From: an uncultured Dorea sp. | Lineage (GTDB): Bacteria; Bacillota; Clostridia; Lachnospirales; Lachnospiraceae | Reading direction: 5' to 3' | Assembly (NCBI GenBank): GCA_948602995.1 | Contig: CAPEBR010000004.1 | Coordinates: forward strand, 115,612-179,611 | Length of the DNA stretch: 64,000 nt | Part shown: positions 17,764-27,288 of the stretch, piece after piece | Layout: every line of letters starts with the position of its first letter | Numbering within the stretch: position 1 is the stretch's first letter | Notes under the pieces: model-generated | Told to the model about the DNA's origin: nothing | The model's database searches: none | What the model saw: the letters and a program-made list of their open reading frames with translations, nothing else | Made by a program: the position numbers and the translations under genes

Positions 17764-17803
17764 CCTTCTACCTCCAAAATATATATTTTTTTGCATAAAA
17801 ATC

Positions 17804-18592
17804 TTATTCCATTATATCCAACTGTTCTATATATGTCCCAATACGCTTTTCTTCCGCTTTCGTAACAGGTCTCCCTGAAAAATAATACTGGATTCTTCCG
17901 CTGCTTTCCTTTTCCAGGATACCTTTTTCTTTTTTTATGCCAAGCTTTCTCATAAGCTGGCGGATTGTTCCCGCGTTTCCATCCACGAGCTGTACTTTGT
18001 CTGGAAATATCCTTTTATAATATGCTTTAAAATAGTTAAAGTGCGTGCATCCAAGAACAAATGCCTTATAATTCTCCGGGGAGTAGTCTTTCAGCTCGTT
18101 CCTAAGATACTCTGTAATCGCCTCTGTATGAAAATCCCCTCTTTCTGCAAACCGTACAAGTCCTGGCAGCGCCACAAGATCCACCCGGTCTTCCCGGTCC
18201 ACCTGTTCTAAGAGATGATGAAGCTTGTCCCCGGCAATCGTCACCGGAGTGGCCGCCACAAGAATCCTTCCTGGAAGATGTCCGTAGACCTCCACTGCCT
18301 GCTTCACTGCAGGCTCCATGCCAATAATCGGCACCGGGAAACGGCTTCTGTACTCCTTTGTGGCAACACTAGTGGCCGTGTTGCAGGCAATCACGATTGC
18401 ATCCACTTGTTTTTCCAGCATGAATCTGATGATCTCATCTATATAGCCTCTGATCTGCTCTCCTGTCTTTTCCCCGTACGGCACATGCTCCTCATCCGCA
18501 TAATAGATGAACTCAGCTTCCGGAATCTCCCTGAGCGCCTGATGAAGAACCGATAAACCTCCCATCCCTGAATCAAATATTCCTACCCTCAT
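17804..18592 (-). CDS. murI: Glutamate racemase
   Basis: 262 residues. Converts L- to D-glutamate for peptidoglycan. The N-terminus FDSGMGGLSVL and the two catalytic cysteines, Cys70 (ACNTAT) and Cys182 (GCTHF), are present, with conserved D7, S8 and the VDGNAGTIRQL segment. The length is normal. It lies upstream of the AIM24-like gene on the same strand with a 40-base gap. Confidence 0.94.
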   Translation of the reverse strand: MRVGIFDSGMGGLSVLHQALREIPEAEFIYYADEEHVPYGEKTGEQIRGYIDEIIRFMLEKQVDAIVIACNTATSVATKEYRSRFPVPIIGMEPAVKQAVEVYGHLPGRILVAATPVTIAGDKLHHLLEQVDREDRVDLVALPGLVRFAERGDFHTEAITEYLRNELKDYSPENYKAFVLGCTHFNYFKAYYKRIFPDKVQLVDGNAGTIRQLMRKLGIKKEKGILEKESSGRIQYYFSGRPVTKAEEKRIGTYIEQLDIME

Positions 18593-18648
18593 TGCTCTTA
18601 CTCCTGTGTATCTGAAATTTATATTATTTAAACGGAATTCTCTTTGTT

Positions 18649-18713
18649 ATACTCACGGCCGTTGAAATCTTCCGTGAGTATCGCAAAAGCCGCAGCCGCA
18701 AAGCAGTATACTT
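18649..18713. repeat. ATACTCACGG hairpin element, copy 2
   Basis: Matches 10317-10381 with few changes: stem ATACTCACGG (18649-18658) with CCGTGAGTAT (18672-18681), then GCCGCAGCCGCAAAG. The part after it diverges. It lies in the gap between murI and the divergent TRIC gene. Confidence 0.7.
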
Positions 18714-18789
18714 CAGACGTGGTTTTCTGTTTGCAGGCGTGCCTGCGACCATTCCCTTTGCGCCTCTATAGTATTGTAACATATTTCTA

Positions 18790-18818
18790 TTGACATGTCC
18801 GATTAATTTTAGTATCAT
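18790..18818 (+). promoter_or_regulatory. Promoter of the TRIC-type channel gene
   Basis: TTGACA, a 17-bp spacer and TATCAT, about 75 bases before the start codon. Confidence 0.6.
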
Positions 18819-18892
18819 TAATATCAATTTTGGAGTACGCTCTGTTTTTATAGAATCCACAAATATTAATATAGAAAGGACAGATAACAGAC

Positions 18893-19540
18893 ATGATAAA
18901 TACATCCCTGCTCTTCGCAATGGAACTAATCGGTACAATTGCCTTTGCCTGTTCAGGGGCTTTAGTCGGAATCCGCAAGAAACTGGATCTTCTCGGAGTC
19001 ATAGTACTCGCCGTCATTACAGCCACCGGCGGCGGCATGTTCCGGGACATCCTCATCGGAAATATCCCGCCAGCACTCTTTAGAAATCCCTTTTATGCCG
19101 GAGTCGCCGTACTGGCCGCTATCCTAATCTTTTTCGCAATACAGTCAAAAAGACTGCTTAAAACATTCATGCAGATCGAACGTTATAACCAGGTTTTCAA
19201 TTCCCTGGACGCCATCGGCCTTGGCGCCTTCACCGTAGTCGGAGTGGACACGGCAATCACCTATAATATTGATCACTATTTTTTCCTTACAATCTTTGTG
19301 GGAGTCATCACTGGCGTGGGAGGCGGACTGATAAGGGACATCATGGTCTGCGAAATTCCTTCTATATTAAAGGAGCATATCTATGCCTGCGCCTCCCTCG
19401 CCGGAGCGCTCCTCTATGCCGGGACATGGCAGATATTCGATCCCGATATCGCCATGATAACAAGTGCACTGATCGTAATCGCAATCCGCATGCTGGCCAG
19501 ACACTACGACTGGAACCTTCCCCACAGCAAACTATCCTGA
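18893..19540 (+). CDS. TRIC/YicG (UPF0126) family membrane channel
   Basis: 215 residues, seven predicted membrane segments in two homologous halves. Each half holds the family motif: GGGMFRDILIG and GGGLIRDIMVC. Bacterial members are related to trimeric intracellular cation channels; the ion is not certain. The gene stands alone with its own promoter and is followed by a palindrome that probably serves as terminator for both converging genes. Confidence 0.85.
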   Translation: MINTSLLFAMELIGTIAFACSGALVGIRKKLDLLGVIVLAVITATGGGMFRDILIGNIPPALFRNPFYAGVAVLAAILIFFAIQSKRLLKTFMQIERYNQVFNSLDAIGLGAFTVVGVDTAITYNIDHYFFLTIFVGVITGVGGGLIRDIMVCEIPSILKEHIYACASLAGALLYAGTWQIFDPDIAMITSALIVIAIRMLARHYDWNLPHSKLS

Positions 19541-19545
19541 GTGCC

Positions 19546-19608
19546 AATTGGGGACGGGGCATTTTTTAAAATGCCCCGTCCCAGATTGAAAATGACCTGT
19601 CCCCAATT
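19546..19608. repeat. GACGGGGCAT palindrome, copy 3, compound form
   Basis: A core palindrome (GGGACGGGGCATTTT and its complement) is followed by a half-element with AATGACCTGTCCCC, so the outer ends AATTGGGGAC and GTCCCCAATT form a larger inverted repeat. It sits between convergent genes. Confidence 0.85.
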
Positions 19609-19610
19609 CG

Positions 19611-20501
19611 TTATTTCCAGGCAACCTGGTTTTTTCCGGCCTTTTTTGCCTCCTGGAGCATTGTCTCTGCGGCTTTTACATAGGATTCATACTCGTCTCT
19701 GATCTGTGGGATTACCGTAACTCCGCCAATGCTGACTGTCAGCCATTCCGAATCCTCTGTTTTATTGGTGATATGAAGGTTTTCGACTTCCTGGCAGATT
19801 TTCCGTAAATGTTCCGATACATCGGCAGCGGATCCGCCTAAGATAATTGCGATAAACTGGTCTCCTTCAAATCGGGCAAAAAAGTCTGTGCTTCTCTTCA
19901 GCTCTGGAGCAATGAGGTTCGCTACTCTTGCCAGCGCTTTGTCTCCGGCCGGATATCCATATGTATCGTTATATACCCTGAACTCATCAATATCAAACAT
20001 ACAGATAGAGATGGGAACCTGCAGACGAACCGCCTCCCTCCATTTAACAATGTTATGAAGCTCATAGCGACGTCTGCTTGACACGCCGGTCAGCTGGTCT
20101 GTCATGGCCTGCTCCTGCTCCTCGTGAATTCTGTATTCATACAGCTTTATATATGTATGGATCCTTGATCTCACAAGCATTGGCTTAAACGGGCTTGTAA
20201 TATAGTCAACAGCCCCCAGCATAATTCCACGCTCTTCCTCCCCGGCCTGGACAGAATCTGCAATGACGAGAATCGGGAAATTCCGTGACACCACCTTTTC
20301 CTGCAGCTCTTTAAGCAGCAGGAAATCTGTCATCTCAGGTATGGCTTCTGACAGAAGAATTAAGGAATATCTTCCACTATTTGCTTCTTCAAGACCACCC
20401 TTTGCAGTATCCGAAATCTTAATTTCATAGTCTTCTTCCAAAATCTCTTTTAAGAGGTCTGCTTCTTCAAGATTTTTGTCAATAATTAGTATTTTTTTCA
20501 T
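19611..20501 (-). CDS. Degenerate receiver domain fused to degenerate GGDEF domain
   Basis: 296 residues: receiver fold 1-120, GGDEF fold 133-296. The receiver lacks the phospho-acceptor: the site aligned with Asp is Ser51 (LILLSEAIPEM), although K106 (SPFKP) remains. The GGDEF signature is EGDQF at 212-216, with the diguanylate cyclase-type substrate and metal region FDIDEFRVYNDTYG intact at 169-182. It may bind nucleotide without a phosphorylation switch, or be a weak cyclase. The start is ATG with GGAGAG 11 bases before. The gene lies downstream of the surface-protein operon, with copy 4 of the palindrome between. Confidence 0.8.
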   Translation of the reverse strand: MKKILIIDKNLEEADLLKEILEEDYEIKISDTAKGGLEEANSGRYSLILLSEAIPEMTDFLLLKELQEKVVSRNFPILVIADSVQAGEEERGIMLGAVDYITSPFKPMLVRSRIHTYIKLYEYRIHEEQEQAMTDQLTGVSSRRRYELHNIVKWREAVRLQVPISICMFDIDEFRVYNDTYGYPAGDKALARVANLIAPELKRSTDFFARFEGDQFIAIILGGSAADVSEHLRKICQEVENLHITNKTEDSEWLTVSIGGVTVIPQIRDEYESYVKAAETMLQEAKKAGKNQVAWK

Positions 20502-20589
20502 TTTTCGTTACACTCTCCTTACAAGCTACTGTTTTCTGCAGCCTTTTCAAATTTCACTATTCAAAATTATAGCCCACCTACATAAAAAA

Positions 20590-20639
20590 GGCAAGTCGGG
20601 GACGGGGTATTTTTAAAAATACCCCGTCCCCGACTCGCC
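20590..20639. repeat. GACGGGGTAT palindrome, copy 4
   Basis: 50 bp, one mismatch, centre 20614/20615. The CAT of other copies is TAT here, with compensating change in the other arm. It directly follows the stop of the surface-protein operon and would work as its terminator. Confidence 0.88.
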
Positions 20640-23600
20640 CTACTTAATCTTGATTGTTACTGTTTTCTTTTTGCCGCTGCCGTCTGCTGCTTTTGCAGTA
20701 ATTTTGACATTTTTGCCCTTTCCGGCTTTGTATGTTTTTACTTTTCCGACGGCGGATACTGATGCATATTTTTTGTTGCTGCTTGTCCAGATGACTTTTT
20801 TATAAGCACCTTTTGGGGCTGTGACCTTTGCTTTTAGCTTTAGGCTTTTTCCGGCTTTCACTGCCTTTGCTCCGGAGATCATTACCTTTTTTACAGGGTT
20901 TTTCATGGATGTAATGGTGTATTTTCCTAATACGCCGCTTCCATCTGCCGCTGCTGCAGTGATGGTTACTTTCCTGCCGCCGGTTTTCTTTTTCAGTGTT
21001 ACTACGCCTTTGGCATTTACTGTAGCAACCTTAGTATTACTGGATTTCCATACAATCCTTTTATTGGCTGCATTTACTGGCTTGACGTCTGCAGACAGCG
21101 TGATCTTCTTTCCGGCTGCAATTTTCTTTGAGCTCCCGGAAATTTTTATTTTTTGCACCTTAATTTCTTTTACGGCTGGCTGCTGCGGCTTCTGCGGGGG
21201 TTCTTCTGTCTTTTGCGGTTTTAGTGTGTAGGTCAGCTTTGTTCCGTCCTGGTAGTCTTTTCCATTGATTGTTGTAATGCTAAATATTAGTGAACTGGAT
21301 CCTTTTGTAATGAACCAGTGTTCATCTGTCGTTGTATATCTTTGGTCTGCAAGCTTGACTGTTGTCTTTTTTCCATGATATGACCCATCAATATGGTACT
21401 CTAAAACTCCGTTTTCATCTGTCTGAACAGTTTCTGTTTTCGATTCTCCCTCAATAGATACCTGGAATAATACTCCTGGCAGAGGATTCTGGGACTCGTC
21501 TTTCACCATTGCTCTAAAGACCATGGGATAGCATTCATAATTTATCTCCGCTGGTTTTTTCACCAATGCGTCAAGAGCTGACTGCAGCTTTTCCATTGCT
21601 TCGTCTATTTCAGATGATAATGCTTCTGTCTTATCATAAACTTTCTGGGCCTCTGTGATTGCGTTCTGCAGATTATCATATCCACTAATATAATCATCGG
21701 CCTTAAGCGCCTTCGCTTCCTGAAGTTTATTTCCAAGTACTTTTTTATCGCCTCTGAGCTGCAGCGCCCTCTCTGCTTTTACAAGCTTAGAAAGTGCTTC
21801 GTCTACCTGCTCTTGCGTAGAATTTGTCTCTTCATAGACCTCTTTTGCAAACTGGTATGCTGCATCATATTTTTCCCATGTACTGGTGAGATAAAGCTCT
21901 GCAGTATATCCCACATAACGGTCCAGAGCTTTTTCCAGCGCAATGGTGTCTGCCTGATCTGCCAGTCCTTCCTCTGCTTCCTTAAGCAATGCTGCCGCTG
22001 CATTGTAATCCTCCTGGGAAGCTCCTTCTTTCTCTGCGGCTTCCTCTGCTTTTTGAATTGCTGTCTGCAGGCTGGCAAATGACATTTCTGTATAGCCGTC
22101 TGCCGTGTATTGCTTTGCTGCCTCTAACCTTTGTTTCAAAACAGTGTTGTCTGGCGTTCTTTTCTCAACTCCTGGCGATGTGCTGTCGTTTGCTTTTACT
22201 ATGACCGTCTTTTCGAAATCTGGCCCTGCGTTCTGTCCGTCCACTGTTTTAAAATATCTCTGCCCGTTATCTTTTACGCCTATGACAGTATCTGTCAATG
22301 TCACATCATAAGGCTCTTCATAACACGCATCAACTGTCCACTGCTTACCATCCGCCCATCCAGGAGATGCTTCCAGATAAACCACGCCGGTTTCTGCGTC
22401 TGATAATTTATTCCACGCCGCAGGATCTTTGCCCTCTTGTCCAGTTGTATAGATCTGAAATTTAAATGGTCTGGTAAATGGATTTCCATTAACATCCTTT
22501 ACAATTAATTTTAATGTTGTCAGGACATCGGCCTTCTGCAGTCCATGCACCGCATTTTTCAAGTTCAGCGCCGCTTCATTTATTTCTTCCTGCGAAGCAT
22601 CCCCACCATCATAAACGGTCTGTGCTATACTTAATGCATCTGTGTAAGCTTTATAACTCTCTGCAGTATACTTATATTCTTCTCCAACCTCTTCTGCCTC
22701 TTCCAAAGCCTCCTTTAGCTGTGCCTTATCCACATATTCGTCTGCCGGTACAATCATAATCTGATGCTTTTCATATCCTGTAACACGTTTTCCATTTACA
22801 ATATAGGTCTTACCGTCTTTTACCTCATATTCTATCTTTTCTGGTATTGCCACATAGCCTGCATCTTTCAGGGTAATCGAATGATCCCAGTTTGAATCAT
22901 TCAATGTGTGCCTGATTTCAAGCATTCCGTTTTTGTCCGTTGTGATATCCTTTTCTCCTAAGCCCTTTTTACGGAACGTAATTCCTGGCACAGGCTTCCC
23001 GTTCTTATCCACAACGGTAATCTGGATACGGTCCAAAACAGGCTGAATCTCCCCATCCTCATCATATTCTTCATAATACTGTGCTTCAAAGCCTTCATCC
23101 ACAAGTTTTTTATTATCACGCGCCGCCGCTATCCTTCCTGGGTCAAAAAAGGCTTTCTGAGCATCGCTAAGAGCATCATAGGCATCCAGCGCCGCCCCGA
23201 CGTTTTCAGAATCCGATGGCTGCATTTTACTAATATTAAACTTATTGAATAATTTGTTTACTTCAATTGCCGCGAAGAGGTTCTCTTTTTCTCCCTCAGC
23301 GCCAGAAGGAAGCAGTGTTTTCTCTTTTTCAAGATACAAAAGCCTTGCCAAAGGCTTTATATCTGTAATGGACGGGTTGTTCTGCAGGCTCAGTTCGTTT
23401 AACCCCCTCATGGCTGCGATCTTCTTCACATCCTCATTGGTAAGGTGATTTCCTGATGCTATAAAAGTACGCATATTTTTTAATTTACTCATATCTGGCA
23501 GAGATTCTATATTATTTTCCTGAATATCTAGATACTGCAGCTCCTGAAGTTCAGTCACTGCGCTGATATCTGTAATCACATTATTTCCAAGCACAAGGAT

Positions 23601-24185
23601 TTTTAGTTTTGGCATATTCGCAACTACAGATACATCACTGATTCCGTAGTTGCCAGACACGTCAAGCTCCTGAAGGCCGGCCATGCCTGTCAGCGGGCTG
23701 ATATTATCAATATTATTCTGCTTTAAGATCAATTTCTGCAGCTGCGAAAGATTAGAAAGAGGGGATAAGTCCTTAATCTCATTTTCCCCTTTCTGCCCTT
23801 CATTTGAATAACAGATCTCAATCATTTTAGCTGATTTTGCGTATTGAAGGCCTTCCAGGCTCTTAATCCAGTACTGCTTGTTCCATCCTGCAAAATCTTC
23901 TGCATGTGCACATAAAGCATAGGATATGTTCTTTACCTGTTTGCTGCCCACCAGTTCTGCCGTAAGTTTTGGCCTGTCCTTAATTGAATTAAGAGATGAG
24001 CGAACCGCCCAGTGGAGCGCCGGATCTTTAATCACCTCATCCTCCCCAGGATCGTATATATCCTCTTCCTCCAATCCGCCGCAGCTATCCGCCCTTACTG
24101 TATATCCCATGGAAAAACTGCCTGTTGCCGTCAAAATTGCTGCGAGCGCCACAGCTGCTATTCTTTTTATTCGTCCTGCTTTCAT
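20640..24185 (-). CDS. Large secreted protein with leucine-rich repeats, FIVAR repeats and C-terminal Big2-like domains
   Basis: 1181 residues. Signal peptide at 1-32 (cleavage near VRA). Residues about 130-290 are internalin-like leucine-rich repeats (LQKLILKQNNIDNISPL and kin). Next come Cna-B/carboxypeptidase-like modules (GKPVPGITFRKKGLGEKD; NPLPGVLFQVS), four FIVAR three-helix repeats of about 65 residues, and two lysine-rich Big2-like domains to the C-terminus. There is no LPXTG motif. Likely extracellular and involved in adhesion or glycan binding. It is the third gene of an operon with two related proteins (72-base gap). Function of the family is inferred from domains only. Confidence 0.8.
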   Translation of the reverse strand: MKAGRIKRIAAVALAAILTATGSFSMGYTVRADSCGGLEEEDIYDPGEDEVIKDPALHWAVRSSLNSIKDRPKLTAELVGSKQVKNISYALCAHAEDFAGWNKQYWIKSLEGLQYAKSAKMIEICYSNEGQKGENEIKDLSPLSNLSQLQKLILKQNNIDNISPLTGMAGLQELDVSGNYGISDVSVVANMPKLKILVLGNNVITDISAVTELQELQYLDIQENNIESLPDMSKLKNMRTFIASGNHLTNEDVKKIAAMRGLNELSLQNNPSITDIKPLARLLYLEKEKTLLPSGAEGEKENLFAAIEVNKLFNKFNISKMQPSDSENVGAALDAYDALSDAQKAFFDPGRIAAARDNKKLVDEGFEAQYYEEYDEDGEIQPVLDRIQITVVDKNGKPVPGITFRKKGLGEKDITTDKNGMLEIRHTLNDSNWDHSITLKDAGYVAIPEKIEYEVKDGKTYIVNGKRVTGYEKHQIMIVPADEYVDKAQLKEALEEAEEVGEEYKYTAESYKAYTDALSIAQTVYDGGDASQEEINEAALNLKNAVHGLQKADVLTTLKLIVKDVNGNPFTRPFKFQIYTTGQEGKDPAAWNKLSDAETGVVYLEASPGWADGKQWTVDACYEEPYDVTLTDTVIGVKDNGQRYFKTVDGQNAGPDFEKTVIVKANDSTSPGVEKRTPDNTVLKQRLEAAKQYTADGYTEMSFASLQTAIQKAEEAAEKEGASQEDYNAAAALLKEAEEGLADQADTIALEKALDRYVGYTAELYLTSTWEKYDAAYQFAKEVYEETNSTQEQVDEALSKLVKAERALQLRGDKKVLGNKLQEAKALKADDYISGYDNLQNAITEAQKVYDKTEALSSEIDEAMEKLQSALDALVKKPAEINYECYPMVFRAMVKDESQNPLPGVLFQVSIEGESKTETVQTDENGVLEYHIDGSYHGKKTTVKLADQRYTTTDEHWFITKGSSSLIFSITTINGKDYQDGTKLTYTLKPQKTEEPPQKPQQPAVKEIKVQKIKISGSSKKIAAGKKITLSADVKPVNAANKRIVWKSSNTKVATVNAKGVVTLKKKTGGRKVTITAAAADGSGVLGKYTITSMKNPVKKVMISGAKAVKAGKSLKLKAKVTAPKGAYKKVIWTSSNKKYASVSAVGKVKTYKAGKGKNVKITAKAADGSGKKKTVTIKIK

Positions 24186-24257
24186 ACTTTCCCTTTCTTT
24201 AAAATCCGCTGCATATATCTGCCATACAGAAATATGCAGCGGTCTTCTGTGAATCTG

Positions 24258-27251
24258 TTATTTGATTTTAACCCTTACAGTACTCTTCTTGTTACTTCCA
24301 TCTGTAGCCATAGCCGTAATCTTAACTGCCTTTCCCTTTCCAGCTTTCTTTGCCTTTACAACTCCACTGGAAGATACAGACGCATATCTAGAATTTGAGC
24401 TTGTCCATTTCAGCTTCTTATTCACTTTTTTGCCAGTTGTTTTAACTACAGTTTTTAACTTCAGCTTCCTGCCTGCCTTTACCGCCTTTGCACCCTTGAT
24501 CTTTACACTCTTTACAGCATTTTTCATAATCTTGATTCTATAGGATGCGCTTTTTCCGCTGCCGTCTGCTGCCGTTGCGGTAATGGTTACAGTCTTTCCT
24601 GCTCCTGCCTTTTTCACCGTCACCTTTCCAGACGCGCTTACTGCTGCATACTTTGTATTACTGCTCTTGTATATGACAGTCTTATTTGCTGCATTTGCCG
24701 GTGAGACTGCTGCCGTCATCTGAATCTTCCTGCCTGCAGCAATTTTCCCGGAAATAGCGCTAAGACTGATGCTGCCTACTTTTACCGGCTGAGGAGTCTG
24801 GGGCTTCACAGGCGGCGCTGGGTCTTTGTCGTCATCCTCCGCCCCCTTCTTTAGCACCGTAATATCCACTGGAGCTCCGGTATACGAATCTTTGCCCACC
24901 TCTCGTATTTCTCCAAAATGTGTTTTAATCTCAAATGGCGTCATCTCATAACCAAGCGTCTCTCCACCTGCCAGTGAAATCTCGTATGTCGGGTCCGCAT
25001 TTCCGTCTATATCCTCAAATACAAACTCTCCGGCCTTTTCGCCGCATACCACCTTCCCGTCTGCTGAGAGGGGAAATGACTTATTCCTGCCTTCAAGACT
25101 TAAGCCTTCTTCCGTTATCAGCTTACCCGACTGGTCTACCAGTCTTATGGTTACTCCGCCAAGCTTATTTCCCTCTTGTACTGCTGCTGCTTTTTTCTCC
25201 TCATTCCCATCCGATGCACCTTTCGGCGTTACGACAAATTCAAGAGTAAGCCCGTCTCTGTATGTATTTTTCCCAATCTCCACTGTGGCTCCATTCTCTG
25301 TCATGGTAACTGTGGGCCTTTTAGATCTGGAGTCGGAATCAGACAATAATACTCCTTTTTTATATCTGTTTACCTTTACATCCAGATTACGCTGTGTCAG
25401 ACCAGTCCCCTCTACAGCCAGTTCTATGGTTCCTCCACTGGCTGGAACTGTTTCTGGAGACGCCTTTACTCCTGTAATAACTACAGGATCGTCCGAAGCC
25501 TGAGACGTCACCTGAAAGCTTACCGGATTACCGTCATATACATTTCCATCCACCTCAGTTATTACGTAATAGGAAGATGCTATTCTCACTGTATGCGGAT
25601 CCATTTCATAACCCAGGTCGTTCTCCTTCATCTCAATTATGTAGTTTCCGGACTCGTATTCTTCTGGCTCAAATATATATTCCCCGCTCTCAGAATCTAA
25701 CCGTAATGGCTCTTCATATATGTCCCCATAATCTTTATAGTCTTCCGGGCACGAAACAAGTTCTAAGCCTGACTGTGTCACTGAAGAACTATTCGCATCC
25801 ACCAGCTTTACAGATAACAGCACTCTGCTGTTGCCTGACTGTGTGATCAGTTTTGTCTGCTGCGGTTCAATGGTTCCTCCTTTTTTCGCGCCTACAATAA
25901 TTTTAATATCCACATCATCTTTTGACATATTCGTGTCAATCGTTACTTTTGCTTTCCTGGCTTCTGTTACCTTGTATGAAGAGTTCTCTCCCGCCCTCTT
26001 TTCTGCCGGCTCTGTTGTACCCTTTTTATATTTTTCAATCTTTACGCCCCAGTTTCCTGTCGTCAGATTCTCACCGTCAACAGTAAGCTCGATCTCCGTT
26101 CCATCTGCACCAATTGTACCCGGGACTTCACTTGTAATACCTGAAATCTTTGCCATCTGTGACGGATCCGTGTTCTCCCTGACCACAGTCATCTTTACTG
26201 GCTTCCCGTCATAGGGCGTATCATTTACTGTCGTAATCTCGCACTGCTTATTTGTCTTAAATACAACCGGCGCGGCCGTGTATCCAGTTACAGATGAATG
26301 AAGCTGGATCCTGAATGTTGCCGAAAAGTCATTCGTCCCTGTATTATATGTAAATACTCCATCTTCGAGTTTTTCCTCTTTTTCAAATGTTCCGAGACTC
26401 TCCTGAATCATCCCAAGAGAAATGCCAGAATCTGTTACCAGATTTCCCTCTTCATCTACCACCTGGATCGTAATTGATTTTTTATTGATAGACGGATCTT
26501 CTAAGCCCGCCTTCTTCAGTACCATATTCACCGGGGCTCCATCGTACTCCTTATCATTCACAGTAAGAATCTCCCCAGTAGAGCTGACTGTAAGCTTCAT
26601 CGGTTCTGCCGTATATTCTGTTACATCTGGATGCAGTGTAATGGTACATGTCGTTTCTGCAGGATCTGCCATCTTATAAGTATATTCTCCACTTTCCGGT
26701 TTTACAGTAGTCGTGGCAAAGGACGGCTGTGTTTCCTTTAATCCTTCATCTGTGATATTCAGATACACACTTTCATCCGTCACCAAAACTCCTGCTTCAT
26801 CTACCAGCCTGATTGTAACCGAGCTTTTATCTGACGTATCGCTTTTCTCTGCCACTACAAACTCTATATTTTCTTCCCCGGTCCAGTCTTCTGAATTGAT
26901 TGACAGGATTGCGCCCTGGTAATTGACCATATAGAGAATTCTGTCTGTTATAGCTTTGTACTCTGATGACGCCAGCACTAACTTGAATGTGCCTGACGAA
27001 AGGGTATTTGTCTGGTATTCCCACATTCCATTTTCATCAGATGCCTTTTCTGCCTTCGTCTCATCGCCCGAATATGTCTGCAGCTTAAGAACTACCCCTT
27101 TCAAAGGGTTTCCCTGTCTGTCAACAACCCTGACCTGTATTAAATATCTGTCTCCTGCTGCCCTCGCAGTCAATCCTGTTCCCGCAAAGCATCCCACAAG
27201 CAGCGCCAGAGTCAATATAAACGATAATGCCCGCTTTTTACAAATTTCCAT
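24258..27251 (-). CDS. Large secreted repeat protein with Big2-like C-terminus (paralogue of next gene)
   Basis: 997 residues. N-terminal signal with a possible lipobox (LVGC, Cys20) or signal peptidase I cleavage after LTARA. Three to four modules of the type SVTIRLVDEAG...TYTIxLH...GYTADP...VNGKEYDGAPV recur, with Ig-like modules between (GTIGADGTEIELTVDGENL; ETVPASGGTIELAVEG). Two Big2-like, lysine-rich domains end the protein in VRVKIK. GGAGGG precedes the ATG. It is only 37 bases from the upstream 1520-residue gene, which shares the same signal sequence and C-terminus, so the two arose by duplication. Confidence 0.78.
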   Translation of the reverse strand: MEICKKRALSFILTLALLVGCFAGTGLTARAAGDRYLIQVRVVDRQGNPLKGVVLKLQTYSGDETKAEKASDENGMWEYQTNTLSSGTFKLVLASSEYKAITDRILYMVNYQGAILSINSEDWTGEENIEFVVAEKSDTSDKSSVTIRLVDEAGVLVTDESVYLNITDEGLKETQPSFATTTVKPESGEYTYKMADPAETTCTITLHPDVTEYTAEPMKLTVSSTGEILTVNDKEYDGAPVNMVLKKAGLEDPSINKKSITIQVVDEEGNLVTDSGISLGMIQESLGTFEKEEKLEDGVFTYNTGTNDFSATFRIQLHSSVTGYTAAPVVFKTNKQCEITTVNDTPYDGKPVKMTVVRENTDPSQMAKISGITSEVPGTIGADGTEIELTVDGENLTTGNWGVKIEKYKKGTTEPAEKRAGENSSYKVTEARKAKVTIDTNMSKDDVDIKIIVGAKKGGTIEPQQTKLITQSGNSRVLLSVKLVDANSSSVTQSGLELVSCPEDYKDYGDIYEEPLRLDSESGEYIFEPEEYESGNYIIEMKENDLGYEMDPHTVRIASSYYVITEVDGNVYDGNPVSFQVTSQASDDPVVITGVKASPETVPASGGTIELAVEGTGLTQRNLDVKVNRYKKGVLLSDSDSRSKRPTVTMTENGATVEIGKNTYRDGLTLEFVVTPKGASDGNEEKKAAAVQEGNKLGGVTIRLVDQSGKLITEEGLSLEGRNKSFPLSADGKVVCGEKAGEFVFEDIDGNADPTYEISLAGGETLGYEMTPFEIKTHFGEIREVGKDSYTGAPVDITVLKKGAEDDDKDPAPPVKPQTPQPVKVGSISLSAISGKIAAGRKIQMTAAVSPANAANKTVIYKSSNTKYAAVSASGKVTVKKAGAGKTVTITATAADGSGKSASYRIKIMKNAVKSVKIKGAKAVKAGRKLKLKTVVKTTGKKVNKKLKWTSSNSRYASVSSSGVVKAKKAGKGKAVKITAMATDGSNKKSTVRVKIK

Positions 27252-27288
27252 ATTTCCCTCCTCTATAGTGTAAAAGTAATACGCGTTT

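Noticed and set aside
15475..19083. Several short plus-strand frames over the kinase, AIM24, racemase and TRIC genes
   Set aside because: All overlap better-supported genes in other frames and lack ribosome sites.
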